From contig DERX01000047.1 of assembly GCA_002361875.1 (NCBI GenBank), positions 56,055 through 85,562 on the forward strand: a DNA stretch of 29,508 nucleotides, read 5' to 3'. A program made the position numbers and the translations under genes. The DNA comes from Ruminococcaceae bacterium UBA3329 (GTDB lineage: Bacteria; Bacillota; Clostridia; Oscillospirales; Acutalibacteraceae). Below the pieces are notes generated by a model. That model was not told where the DNA came from. It did no database searches and saw only the letters and a list, made by a program, of their open reading frames with translations. The stretch's first letter is position 1; each line of letters starts with the position of its first letter. This document shows positions 13,756-22,265 of the stretch, piece by piece.

Positions 13756-15366
13756 ATGACAAAGTACATTTTCGTTACAGGCGGCGTTGTTTCGGGACTC
13801 GGAAAGGGCATAACCGCCGCATCGCTCGGACGGCTTTTAAAAGCAAGAGGCTTAAAGGTGGCTTCGCAAAAGCTCGACCCTTACATAAATGTTGACCCGG
13901 GCACAATGAGCCCTTACCAGCACGGCGAGGTTTTCGTAACGGAGGACGGCGCAGAAACAGACCTTGACCTTGGCCACTATGAAAGATTTATCGATGAAGA
14001 CCTCAATAAGTTTTCCAACCTTACAACGGGCAAGGTCTATTGGAATGTGCTTAATAAAGAAAGACGGGGCGAATACCTCGGCAAAACCGTTCAGGTAATA
14101 CCCCACATCACAAATGAGATAAAAGAATTTGTCTATTCCGTCGGCCAAAAAACGAATGCCGATGTTGTAATAACCGAAATCGGCGGAACAATAGGCGACA
14201 TTGAAAGCCAGCCGTTTATTGAGGCGGTACGCCAGATTTCACTTGAGGTCGGCAGAGAAAACAGTCTGTTCATTCACGTTACCCTTGTTCCTTTCCTCAG
14301 CGGTTCTGACGAGCATAAATCAAAGCCCACACAGCACTCCGTAAAAGAGCTTCAGGGAATGGGCATTAACCCCAACATTATAGTTCTTCGCTGTGACGAG
14401 CCGCTCGAAGAATCGATATTCCAAAAAATTTCGCTTTTCTGTAATGTTAAGCCCGACTGTGTAATTGAAAACATCACGCTTCCATGTCTTTACGAAGCGC
14501 CGCTGATGCTTGAAAAATCTAATTTTTCGAGCGTTGTATGCAGAGAACTGGGGATAAACGCAAAAGAGCCTGACCTTACTGAATGGACAGATTTAGTAAA
14601 GCTTATTAAGGACGACAAAATTCAGGTTGAAATCGGTCTTGTCGGGAAATATGTTCAGCTTCACGACGCATACCTTTCCGTTGCCGAGGCTTTGCGCCAC
14701 GCAGGCTACATTCACCGTGCGCACATTAACATTCATTGGATTGATTCTGAAAATATTACAACGCAAAATGCAAGCGAAATTCTCGGCGGTCTTGACGGAA
14801 TTATTGTTCCCGGCGGCTTTGGCGGCAGGGGAATTGAGGGGATGATTTGCGCCGCACAGTACGCGCGTGAAAACCGTATTCCCTATTTCGGAATCTGCCT
14901 CGGAATGCAGATTGCGGTTATTGAATATGCCCGTCACAAAGCGGGAATTTCAGACGCACATTCGGGCGAATTTGACGAAAGCTGTCCTCACAAGGTGATT
15001 GACTTTATGCCGGGTCAAAGCGACGAAATTGACAAGGGCGGCACACTGCGCCTCGGCGCTTACCCCTGCGAAATACAAAAAGGTACAAAAATGGAAGAGC
15101 TTTACGGCACAAATAAAATTTCCGAGCGCCACAGGCACCGTTATGAGTTCAACAACGATTACAGAGAAATCTTAACAAAGGCAGGGCTTACGCTTTCGGG
15201 TCTTTCGCCCGACGGCACACTTGTTGAAACCGTTGAGCTTACAGACAGACCGTTTTACATCGGCGTACAGTACCACCCCGAATTCAAATCCCGCCCCAAT
15301 AAACCTCACCCGCTTTTCAAAGGCTTTATCGGTGCGGCAGCAAACATCAGGAGAAATAAGCAATGA
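13756..15366 (+). CDS. pyrG: CTP synthase
   Basis: PyrG aminates UTP to CTP using glutamine and ATP. The 536-residue length is typical. The synthetase domain starts with the P-loop GGVVSGLGKGITAASLGRLL. The class I glutaminase domain has the nucleophile Cys381 in YFGICLGMQ and the His507/Glu509 pair in GVQYHPEF. AGGAGGG lies upstream of the ATG and the stop overlaps carA by ATGA, so translation is coupled. No PyrR-type attenuator was seen before it, so control probably comes from the operon leader. Confidence 0.98.
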   Translation: MTKYIFVTGGVVSGLGKGITAASLGRLLKARGLKVASQKLDPYINVDPGTMSPYQHGEVFVTEDGAETDLDLGHYERFIDEDLNKFSNLTTGKVYWNVLNKERRGEYLGKTVQVIPHITNEIKEFVYSVGQKTNADVVITEIGGTIGDIESQPFIEAVRQISLEVGRENSLFIHVTLVPFLSGSDEHKSKPTQHSVKELQGMGINPNIIVLRCDEPLEESIFQKISLFCNVKPDCVIENITLPCLYEAPLMLEKSNFSSVVCRELGINAKEPDLTEWTDLVKLIKDDKIQVEIGLVGKYVQLHDAYLSVAEALRHAGYIHRAHINIHWIDSENITTQNASEILGGLDGIIVPGGFGGRGIEGMICAAQYARENRIPYFGICLGMQIAVIEYARHKAGISDAHSGEFDESCPHKVIDFMPGQSDEIDKGGTLRLGAYPCEIQKGTKMEELYGTNKISERHRHRYEFNNDYREILTKAGLTLSGLSPDGTLVETVELTDRPFYIGVQYHPEFKSRPNKPHPLFKGFIGAAANIRRNKQ

Positions 15367-16457
15367 TACCCCAGAAAGACAGAAAAATTATTTTGGAAAA
15401 CGGCTCTCAGTATCTCGGCACAGGCTTCGGAGATAAAAAAGAAACCGTAATTGAAATTGTTTTTAACACTTCACCTGTCGGATATCAGGAAATTTTGTCC
15501 GACCCGTCATACACTGACCAGGGCGTTGTATTTACATATCCGCTTATCGGAAATTACGGTATGGCTGACGACGATTACGAAACCGAAAATCCGAGCATCA
15601 GCGCTATAATCGTAAGAGAAATAAATTTTGAGCCGTCAAATTTCAGGAGCACAAAGACTCTTGACGAGGTTATGAAGCAGTACGGCATTGTGGGCATAAG
15701 CGATATTGACACAAGATGTCTCACAAGGGAAATACGGAATTACGGCAGCTGTAAGGCGCTGATTACAGATATAAATACGCCGTATGAAAAGGCACTTGAA
15801 ATACTCAAAAATACGGATTTACCGACTGACGCTGTAAAAAGAGCCAGCCGAAAAGAGAAGACAGAGTACACATCTCCCGACAGCAAATTCCACATTGTCG
15901 CAATTGACTGCGGAATGAAGCAAAACATTGTGCGCGAGCTTTTAAAATGCGGTTGCAGCGTTACCGTTGTTCCATTTGACACAACTGCCGAAGAAATCAA
16001 GGCAATGCGCCCTGACGGAGTGTTTATTTCAAACGGGCCCGGAAACCCTGCCGATGTGCCCGAAACTGTAAAAACCGTGAAAAATCTTCACGGCTTTTGT
16101 CCTATATTCGGAATTTGTTTAGGACATCAAATAATTGCCCTGTCATACGGCGCTGAAACCTACAAACTGAAATTCGGTCACAGAGGCGGCAACCACCCCG
16201 TTAAAAATCTTTTGACGGATAAAATTGAGATAACCTCGCAGAACCACTCCTATGCGGTTGACTGCGACAGCATAAAAAATACGCCTCTTGAAATAACTCA
16301 TATAAATTTGCTTGACAAAACCGCCGAGGGAATTGAATGTAAAAAAGATAAGGTTTTCGGTGTGCAGTATCACCCTGAAAGCGCTCCCGGGCCGCAGGAC
16401 AGTGCATATCTTTTTGACCGATTTATTCATTTGATGGAGGGAAACCGAAATGCCTAA
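15363..16457 (+). CDS. carA: Carbamoyl-phosphate synthase small (glutaminase) subunit
   Basis: CarA hydrolyses glutamine and passes ammonia to CarB for carbamoyl phosphate used in pyrimidine and arginine synthesis. The 364-residue product has the N-terminal CPSase small-chain domain (GSQYLGTGFG, NTSPVGYQEILSDPSY) and a class I amidotransferase domain with Cys252 in FGICLGHQ and His337/Glu339 in GVQYHPES. All expected catalytic residues are present, so the subunit looks active. Its start overlaps pyrG (ATGA) and its end overlaps carB by 8 nt. An active CarA would imply a working ammonia-using partner, which bears on the odd CarB next to it. Confidence 0.97.
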   Translation: MIPQKDRKIILENGSQYLGTGFGDKKETVIEIVFNTSPVGYQEILSDPSYTDQGVVFTYPLIGNYGMADDDYETENPSISAIIVREINFEPSNFRSTKTLDEVMKQYGIVGISDIDTRCLTREIRNYGSCKALITDINTPYEKALEILKNTDLPTDAVKRASRKEKTEYTSPDSKFHIVAIDCGMKQNIVRELLKCGCSVTVVPFDTTAEEIKAMRPDGVFISNGPGNPADVPETVKTVKNLHGFCPIFGICLGHQIIALSYGAETYKLKFGHRGGNHPVKNLLTDKIEITSQNHSYAVDCDSIKNTPLEITHINLLDKTAEGIECKKDKVFGVQYHPESAPGPQDSAYLFDRFIHLMEGNRNA

Positions 16458-17802
16458 AAGAACCGACATTAAAAAAATTCTTGTCATAGGCTCAGGTCCT
16501 ATTGTAATAGGGCAGGCGGCGGAATTTGATTATGCAGGCACGCAGGCGTGTTTAGCCCTTAAGGAAGAGGGCTACGAAGTAATTTTGTGCAATTCAAACC
16601 CCGCCACAATAATGACCGACCCGTCCATAGCCGACAAGGTATATATGGAGCCGCTGACGCTTGAATATATCGCAAAAATCGTGAGGAAAGAACGCCCCGA
16701 TGCGATTCTCCCGGGAATCGGCGGGCAAACAGGACTTAACCTTGCAATGCAGTTAGAGTCTAAAGGTGTTTTAAAAGAATGTAACACAGAGCTTCTCGGT
16801 ACAAAGCACGAAAGTATTGAAAGAGCGGAGGACAGAGAAAAATTTAAGGAGCTTTGCCTCTCTTTAGGCGAGCCTGTTTTGCCGTCTGAAATTGCAAATT
16901 CAGAGGACGAGGGTTATGAAGTAGCAAAAAAAATCGGCTACCCTGTTGTGCTCCGACCTGCATTTACCTTGGGCGGCACGGGCGGTGGCTTTGCCGAAAA
17001 TGAAGAAGAAATGTCACTTCTTTTAAAAAATGCCCTTGCGCTCTCACCTGTGCATCAGGTGCTGATTGAAAAGAGTGTTAAAGGCTACAAGGAAATTGAA
17101 TATGAGGTAATAAGAGACGCAAACGACACGGCAATAACCGTCTGCAATATGGAAAATCTTGACCCCGTCGGTATTCACACGGGCGACTCAATTGTTGTTT
17201 GCCCCTCACAGACGCTTACAAACAAAGAGTACCAAATGCTTCGCAGCAGTGCTCTTAAGATTATCCGTGAGCTTAAAATTGAGGGCGGATGCAATGTTCA
17301 GTTTGCTCTTGACCCGAAATCCTTTCAGTATTATTTAATTGAAGTAAATCCCCGTGTTTCACGCTCCTCGGCTTTGGCATCAAAGGCAAGCGGATACCCC
17401 ATAGCCAGAGTTTCAGCCAAAATCAGCGTAGGACTTCGCCTTGATGAAATAAAGCTTGCAAACACGCTTCCCCTTGTAAAACGCTTTTACGATATGGGCT
17501 TTAACATTGAGGCAACCGTGGGAACGGCAGATTTTCTTAAAAGTCACGGAATAAGGACAAGAGTCCGCAGAAAATTGAGCGAAGGCAGCACGGAAATTCT
17601 CGACTCAATACGGGCAGGCTATGTAAGCTATGTAATAAACACAAGGGCAATTCTTTCGGGCGTGCACTATGAGGACGGAGTAGCAATCCGCAACTGCGCC
17701 GTGGAAAACGGAATTACCACATTTACATCGCTTGACACCGTTAAGGTCTTACTTGATGTGTTAGAAGAAATCACGATGGGAATTTCGACTATTGACAGTT
17801 GA
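16450..17802 (+). CDS. carB: Short CarB: first ATP-grasp half fused directly to MGS-like domain
   Basis: CarB normally has about 1,060-1,075 residues: ATP-grasp half 1, oligomerisation domain, ATP-grasp half 2, then the MGS-like allosteric domain. This continuous 450-codon frame has half 1 (about 1-335: GSGPIVIGQAAEFDYAG, RPAFTLGGTGGG, IEVNPRVSRSSALASKASG, ISVGLRLDEIK). From about residue 338 it continues as the C-terminal domain (LPLVKRFYDMGFNIEATVGT, RKLSEGSTEILDSI, TFTSLDT). About 600 residues are missing, with the junction near 17450-17470. Both ends are well conserved and the start overlaps carA, with GGAGG at 16437. Each CPSase half is known to work as a homodimer in engineered forms, so a functional mini-enzyme is conceivable; an inactivating in-frame deletion or misassembly is the alternative. 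Confidence 0.9.
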   Translation: MPKRTDIKKILVIGSGPIVIGQAAEFDYAGTQACLALKEEGYEVILCNSNPATIMTDPSIADKVYMEPLTLEYIAKIVRKERPDAILPGIGGQTGLNLAMQLESKGVLKECNTELLGTKHESIERAEDREKFKELCLSLGEPVLPSEIANSEDEGYEVAKKIGYPVVLRPAFTLGGTGGGFAENEEEMSLLLKNALALSPVHQVLIEKSVKGYKEIEYEVIRDANDTAITVCNMENLDPVGIHTGDSIVVCPSQTLTNKEYQMLRSSALKIIRELKIEGGCNVQFALDPKSFQYYLIEVNPRVSRSSALASKASGYPIARVSAKISVGLRLDEIKLANTLPLVKRFYDMGFNIEATVGTADFLKSHGIRTRVRRKLSEGSTEILDSIRAGYVSYVINTRAILSGVHYEDGVAIRNCAVENGITTFTSLDTVKVLLDVLEEITMGISTIDS

Positions 17803-17859
17803 AATGACGGAACAAGAAGCATACTTTATAGTAGGATAAAATTAAAATTTAAGCAACAT

Positions 17860-17896
17860 ACTGACTTCGCATTTCTTGTGGAGTCAGTTTTGTTTT
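17860..17896 (+). terminator. Intrinsic terminator of the asnB-carB operon
   Basis: ACTGACT (17860-17866) pairs with AGTCAGT (17882-17888) and is followed by TTTTGTTTT. It lies 58 bp past the carB stop. Confidence 0.75.
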
Positions 17897-17952
17897 AAGG
17901 TTATGTACTTGTTTTTTGGTAAGACCAAACTTTTTGATATTTCTTTGGATAT

Positions 17953-18004
17953 AAAAAATCCCCTTACGGCAGTTTTCTTTATTCTGCCATAAGGGGACTT
18001 TTTT
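17953..18004. terminator. Strong bidirectional terminator ending the phage-like cassette
   Basis: TCCCCTTACGGCAG (17959-17972) pairs with CTGCCATAAGGGGA (17984-17997) with one mismatch. It has an A-run on the left and a T-run on the right, so it can stop transcription from either side. On the minus strand it follows the last phage-like gene by about 20 bp. Confidence 0.9.
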
Positions 18005-18015
18005 CTATTGTCTGT

Positions 18016-18477
18016 TTATTTGCCGGAAACGATGGGCTCCACGGATACAAAATCTGAAAGGATAGTTTCAAATACAAATTCCGATTCGCCTACAATACAT
18101 TGAGTTTCACGGGAATATTTTGTACCGAAAAGCCTTGTTTCAACAAGAGCTTCACGCAGTCCAAGCAGAATACTGTCAAGAACCTCCTCGTAAATTTCAA
18201 CACAGCCCTTTGCTCCTTTACTGTAAGGAGTATAGATATTTATGCTTACTGTTGTCTGAACCTTTCTGTCGCCGTTTGTAATGTCGGCGCCGTCTTCGTT
18301 CTTTTGAATGATAGGGGAGCCAAGCGAGCATTTCTTTATTCCGATTGCTACATACGGCTTGTCGATGGGCACCTTTTTAATTCCGCTTTCATGTGCCAAA
18401 ACCACATTTACCTTATCGGCCATAGAACGGGTAAGATTAGATAAAATTGAATTACAGTATGAAGAAAAGATAGTCAT
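18016..18477 (-). CDS. Phage head-tail joining / tail-terminator-like protein
   Basis: The 153-residue product is the last gene of the cassette. Its position after the capsid and two connector-sized genes, the sequence of alternating beta segments (KVQTTVSINIYTPYSKGAKGCVE, FVFETILSDFVSVEPI), and its length fit a tail-terminator or tail-completion protein in siphophage-type head modules. No catalytic motif is expected or seen. The start at 18477 overlaps the upstream gene by 4 bp, a common phage arrangement. The assignment rests on gene order and size more than on a motif, so the exact class is uncertain. If it is a tail terminator, no tail tube gene follows it in this window. Confidence 0.6.
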   Translation of the reverse strand: MTIFSSYCNSILSNLTRSMADKVNVVLAHESGIKKVPIDKPYVAIGIKKCSLGSPIIQKNEDGADITNGDRKVQTTVSINIYTPYSKGAKGCVEIYEEVLDSILLGLREALVETRLFGTKYSRETQCIVGESEFVFETILSDFVSVEPIVSGK

Positions 18478-18812
18478 TCATTCACCTCCGTTGTTTTTCT
18501 GATTACAGCCCAAATGTAAATGCATGTGTCTTCGAGCAAAACTTTTTCACATCGGTCGATTTTGTAAGCACAACCGTCTGCATCAATCACTCTTGCATTG
18601 TCAGAAAGTTGGGTTAAATCGTGATTTGCAGGGCCTAAATACAAATAAACATCATTTTTATTTACGCCGATTTCTGTAAAATCTCCCTCTAAATACAGCT
18701 TTGTTTTATAGCGTATGGGCTGAATATATGCCTTGAATTTTTCGCTGTAATGGTTTTCTTCAAGGCGCAGGCGGCAGGTTCTGCCGTGTTTAAAAATTCC
18801 GTTAAGCGTCAT
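18474..18812 (-). CDS. Probable phage head-closure / minor head protein
   Basis: The 112-residue product (begins MTLNGIFKHGRTCRLRLEE) is predicted to be mostly beta, with an OB-like or small barrel character (LYLEGDFTEIGVNKNDVYLYLGP, ADGCAYKIDRCEKVLLED). Small beta-rich proteins in this position usually act as stoppers or head-closure proteins that seal the portal after DNA packaging. The start is preceded on the minus strand by AAGGAGAT. It overlaps the next gene by 4 bp. I see no diagnostic motif, so the call depends on context. Confidence 0.55.
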   Translation of the reverse strand: MTLNGIFKHGRTCRLRLEENHYSEKFKAYIQPIRYKTKLYLEGDFTEIGVNKNDVYLYLGPANHDLTQLSDNARVIDADGCAYKIDRCEKVLLEDTCIYIWAVIRKTTEVNE

Positions 18813-18830
18813 TTTTATATCTCCTTGTTC

Positions 18831-19190
18831 TCAAAAGCCTTTGAAAATAAAGCCGATGTCAGTAAAGCAGTCAGCCTGTGAAAATGCGTTCGCAAGCAGC
18901 TTTTCCGAAGCCTCCAATATTGACGATGATGAACGGCGGACTGTTATGTCGCCTGTTTTAATATAATCGCAGTAATCGTCAAGGCAGATGCACAAAAGAG
19001 CATAACGGTATGCGGTAAATGCGGTGGCGGCAAAAACTGCACCGTCTTCTTCGCCCGTGCAATTTTCTTTCAGCCTTTTTGAAAGAGTGCTTGCCGAGGC
19101 ACGGCAAAGTCCTTCAATTTTTTCGGTATCCTCTTCGGGAAAATCAAAAAGACGTTTTACCTCGTCAAAAACCGCCTTGGAATCAATCAT
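18831..19190 (-). CDS. Probable phage head-tail connector / adaptor protein
   Basis: This 119-residue protein is almost entirely helical (SKAVFDEVKRLFDFPEEDTE, EKIEGLCRASASTLSKRLKE, YRYALLCICLDDYCDYIKTG). It directly follows the major capsid gene, overlapping it by 4 bp. All-helical proteins of about 100-120 residues in this slot are usually the adaptor that docks on the portal after packaging (gp6/gp15-like). No sequence motif proves it, but size, fold prediction by eye and gene order agree. Confidence 0.6.
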   Translation of the reverse strand: MIDSKAVFDEVKRLFDFPEEDTEKIEGLCRASASTLSKRLKENCTGEEDGAVFAATAFTAYRYALLCICLDDYCDYIKTGDITVRRSSSSILEASEKLLANAFSQADCFTDIGFIFKGF

Positions 19191-20212
19191 TCTGTTTCAC
19201 CTAAAGTCATAGCAACTGCTGCGTTGTTGCAAATTTTTGCAAAGCCGTAGGTTTGAGTAATTGCGGCTCTTTCAAGCTGACGGTCAATAAGCTTATCAAA
19301 ATCCGTCACAATTCCGCCTGCCGTTACCATTTCAAGAGTGTGGTTTTTATCAAAGGCAATAATGCCGTTGTTAATATGCTTGTGTACTATAAGATTTGCT
19401 CCGAGCGGAGTTACAGCTTTTCCTGTTGCGTGAAAATTAAGTCCTGCGGCGGCGTCACGCATTTCAGGTAAGCACATAATACTTGCCGCAACAGACGGCG
19501 ATGTTGTAATTGTGTTCATTGTGTACGGATTAAGCTCATTCCAAAGGTTAACAAGATCGGCATAAGAAACAGTGCCGGGAGTTTTGCAAAGAATACTGGG
19601 AACAGGATTGTCATTTCCGTCGCCGTCTGTAATTGATAAAATTGCATCGGTGGTCTGCATACGCGCAAGGTATTCGCCGATTTCTCTTAATGCTATTGAG
19701 AAAATATCAAGGCGCTGAAAGCGCAAAGCCTCGTAAGACGCCACAAGCATTTTTCCTCTTTTATGAAGCTTTACAAGATTTTCCTTTGTTGTAATTTTAG
19801 TTTCGGGAATATTTTCGCCCTCGCCTATGTAATTATCGTTTGTTTCTTCTTCGGATGTTTTTTCCGGAAGAGATGCAATTGTTCTGTAATCAAGACCGTT
19901 AATGTCGGTGCGTGTTGCAATAATATCGTCAATATTGCAGGGTTCCTTCATACCCTGCCTTACGGCTCTGCTGACATATTCGGGAAAAAGCACCGCTGAA
20001 TCCGATGTCTGGAAAAATTTTTCTATAGGTGAAGAATCAGCACCCTTAATTTTAATGTTAAAGCGTTTAAGCTGACGCTCAAATGCGTCAAGTCCCTCAA
20101 GAGATGTACCCTTGTAGTTTTCGGACGGGTCAATGCGCTCAAGCTCAGCGTTAATGCCGAGATTTGAGCGGTAAAGTCCCTTATCAAGTTTAATTGTTTC
20201 AAATGTTGCCAT
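19187..20212 (-). CDS. Phage major capsid protein (HK97-fold type)
   Basis: The 341-residue product has the look of an HK97-like major capsid protein. An N-terminal helical arm (about 1-85) is followed by the E-loop/P-domain region with KTSEEETNDNYIGEGENIPE and VKLHKRGKMLVASYEALR. The A-domain-like part is TTSPSVAASIMCLPEMRDAA and LGANLIVHKHINNGIIAFDK, ending with ITQTYGFAKICNNAAVAMT. It lies immediately after the protease gene, which is standard order for tailed-phage heads, and a TAGGAGG ribosome site precedes it. The main role is forming the capsid shell. The sequence is intact over its full length. Confidence 0.85.
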   Translation of the reverse strand: MATFETIKLDKGLYRSNLGINAELERIDPSENYKGTSLEGLDAFERQLKRFNIKIKGADSSPIEKFFQTSDSAVLFPEYVSRAVRQGMKEPCNIDDIIATRTDINGLDYRTIASLPEKTSEEETNDNYIGEGENIPETKITTKENLVKLHKRGKMLVASYEALRFQRLDIFSIALREIGEYLARMQTTDAILSITDGDGNDNPVPSILCKTPGTVSYADLVNLWNELNPYTMNTITTSPSVAASIMCLPEMRDAAAGLNFHATGKAVTPLGANLIVHKHINNGIIAFDKNHTLEMVTAGGIVTDFDKLIDRQLERAAITQTYGFAKICNNAAVAMTLGETE

Positions 20213-20224
20213 ATTTTTTACCTC

Positions 20225-21112
20225 CTAAAATTTAAATTGACTGTTAATATCGTTTGTTTCCGATTTTCTTTCCCCGAACTGTGATTTTACGGGGAATACT
20301 TTGGCTGTTTTCTTTTCAAAGCTCCCAATCAGCTCCGACAGAATATTCGCATTACAAAGATTTATAATGCAGTCTGCCGTTTCGGATGAAAGCTCGGGGA
20401 AAAGCATAGAAAAGCCTTTCTGTGCTCTTGCTTTCATCTCATTTCTGTACTGCTCGGCAAAGCTTAAGTCTTTTTCTGTCTTTGCCTTTTGAATTTGAGA
20501 ATGTGTATTTTCTTTCTGTGATACTGATTTTGTAACTCCTGCATTTCGCTGTGCGGGAACGGCTACAAAAGACCATTCGTAAGCGTCTGTAACGCCGTTT
20601 ATGTGTTTAAAGCAAAGAGTATCTCCGTAAAATTTACCTGCCTTGTGCTCGCAAATGCTCTCACCGCAGACGGAGCATACCTTTTCGGAGCAATTGCAGG
20701 AAACGCTGACCTCTTTTTTTATTCCGCTTTCAATGTCACGGATTAAATCTTCATTTTTGGCGCTCTTTACCGTGTAGCACCAAGCCTTTAAGTATTTGTA
20801 ATCTTCGCCGTATTCGGTTTTTCTGTTGCTGTCGCACAAAAGCTCTGTCTTGTATGTTCTGCAAATTTGGTCTTCCGAGCGGTTGCTGTGATTTAAAATC
20901 CCCGTTTTGCCTATAAAGAGCTTTTCGAGATTTTTGAGCGCCTCATCCGAGAACACCTCAAAATCACGGTCGATTTCATTGTCGCAAAGTATTACCGAAA
21001 AAGTGTAAATATCATCTGCCGAAAGCTTTTTAAGACTTTGGCGGTTAATAAGCTCCAATTCCTCATCGGATATTTTTCCGCATTCTGTTTGCGCCTCATA
21101 GTTTTTTACCAT
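20225..21112 (-). CDS. Phage prohead serine protease with Cys-rich insert and scaffold-like tail
   Basis: The first 195 residues match the capsid maturation protease pattern: EIDRDFEVFSDEALKNLEK, GKTGILNHSN with probable catalytic His75, KKEVSVSC with probable Ser136, and the signature YEWSFVAVPAQRNAGV. Right after the Ser lies a Cys-rich stretch (Cys139, 141, 146, 149, 154, 167 with His156), which could bind zinc or form a small knuckle. Residues about 198-260 are charged and helical (QKAKTEKDLSFAEQYRNEMK), as in scaffolding domains fused to proteases. It would process the scaffold during head assembly and sits between portal and capsid genes in the usual order. Confidence 0.85.
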   Translation of the reverse strand: MVKNYEAQTECGKISDEELELINRQSLKKLSADDIYTFSVILCDNEIDRDFEVFSDEALKNLEKLFIGKTGILNHSNRSEDQICRTYKTELLCDSNRKTEYGEDYKYLKAWCYTVKSAKNEDLIRDIESGIKKEVSVSCNCSEKVCSVCGESICEHKAGKFYGDTLCFKHINGVTDAYEWSFVAVPAQRNAGVTKSVSQKENTHSQIQKAKTEKDLSFAEQYRNEMKARAQKGFSMLFPELSSETADCIINLCNANILSELIGSFEKKTAKVFPVKSQFGERKSETNDINSQFKF

Positions 21113-21128
21113 TGTTTCACCTCCGAAA

Positions 21129-22265
21129 TTAACTGTTTGATGCAGTTTTCTCTATTGCCTTCGCTTGGGCTAAATACAGCTTTGCTCTTGCTTCGTCAAG
21201 CGAATCCTGAAGCGTGATATCGTCCCAAATTACCGTAACGCCGTCACAGTTGCCTAAAGTCCGCAAAAACATATCGCAGATTTTTTCAATAACAGGGGTC
21301 AAAAGTCTGCGGTAGCTCCAAAGCTCCGTTGTGAGAACATCTGCCTGAATTGTGCTCATACGCTCCGTGGTTGACCAGGAAAGACCGAGCATAAACGGCG
21401 GCAGTGACAGCTTTGAAAGAATTTGCTCTAAAATTTGCCTTACGGGAACTTCACTGTCAATAATTTGATTGTCCGCACCTATAACTTTGATGTTAACATC
21501 GCCAACCGCAACAAAGTCACGCACCTCTGAACTGTCCATGGCATTTGACCATTCGGCGGCAATTTGCTCGGCACGCTCTTTCGCAAAGCTGCGGTCGATT
21601 AAATCGCTTCCCGGGTTGTAGGTTACGGCAAAACGAAGATTACCCATTCTTTCAAAATTTTTGCCTATCGACGAGTAAATTTTCATAAGAATATCGCTCA
21701 TAAAGGGCAGTCCTTTAAGTATTGAGTTTCCGAAAATTTCGCCTGCATCGGGGTTTAACGCCGTGTAGAACAGGAGTTCCTGAAAATTTAACGGCTCGCC
21801 AGAAAAAGAATCGGGACGGCAGATAAGCACACGGCTGAAATCGTCTTTACTCCGCTTTAAATTTATATCCTTTGCAGGTACTGCATAAAGCGAATGAATA
21901 TCGCCGTTTTCGTTTAAAATTATTTCACCTGCCGCCGTTCCGTAGGTTAAAAGTTCAGTAAAATAGGTGTCGGTGAAAAGCTGTAAGCCGCACCGCCCCG
22001 AGCCCGCGTTAACCGTCTTGTAAAATTTGTCAAGAGCCTTTTGGTATTTTTCGTTATTTGCTTTAACTGTAAATCCGCCCGTAAGCCGCACGGTTTTGCT
22101 TATTGCGGCGTCAATCACGGGAACACTGTCACGAAGGCTCTTGTAAAGTGACAGATTTACATTTCTTTCGGGAAATCGGAAAAGTGTATTTGAAGAGTAT
22201 TCCGAGGCAGTCTGTGCCGCCTTTACGGGAGTTCCTCTTTTAATGAATTTGTCAAATACGCTCAT
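21129..22265 (-). CDS. Phage portal protein
   Basis: The 378-residue product forms the ring at the capsid vertex through which DNA is packaged. Typical features are the long helical wing region and the C-terminal segment LPPFMLGLSWSTTERMSTIQ followed by LTTELWSYRRLLTPVIEKIC. An ORF open to 22316 encodes 17 more residues, but ATG 22265 is preceded by GAAAGGAG with about 5 nt spacing and begins MSVFDKFIKRG, so it is chosen. It overlaps the end of the large terminase gene by 14 bp. The assignment is supported by sequence pattern and neighbours. Confidence 0.87.
   Translation of the reverse strand: MSVFDKFIKRGTPVKAAQTASEYSSNTLFRFPERNVNLSLYKSLRDSVPVIDAAISKTVRLTGGFTVKANNEKYQKALDKFYKTVNAGSGRCGLQLFTDTYFTELLTYGTAAGEIILNENGDIHSLYAVPAKDINLKRSKDDFSRVLICRPDSFSGEPLNFQELLFYTALNPDAGEIFGNSILKGLPFMSDILMKIYSSIGKNFERMGNLRFAVTYNPGSDLIDRSFAKERAEQIAAEWSNAMDSSEVRDFVAVGDVNIKVIGADNQIIDSEVPVRQILEQILSKLSLPPFMLGLSWSTTERMSTIQADVLTTELWSYRRLLTPVIEKICDMFLRTLGNCDGVTVIWDDITLQDSLDEARAKLYLAQAKAIEKTASNS

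Noticed and set aside
16450..17802. Frameshift or premature stop as the cause of the short carB
   Set aside because: The frame runs smoothly into the true C-terminal domain and ends at a normal stop, so an internal in-frame loss, not a truncation, explains the length.
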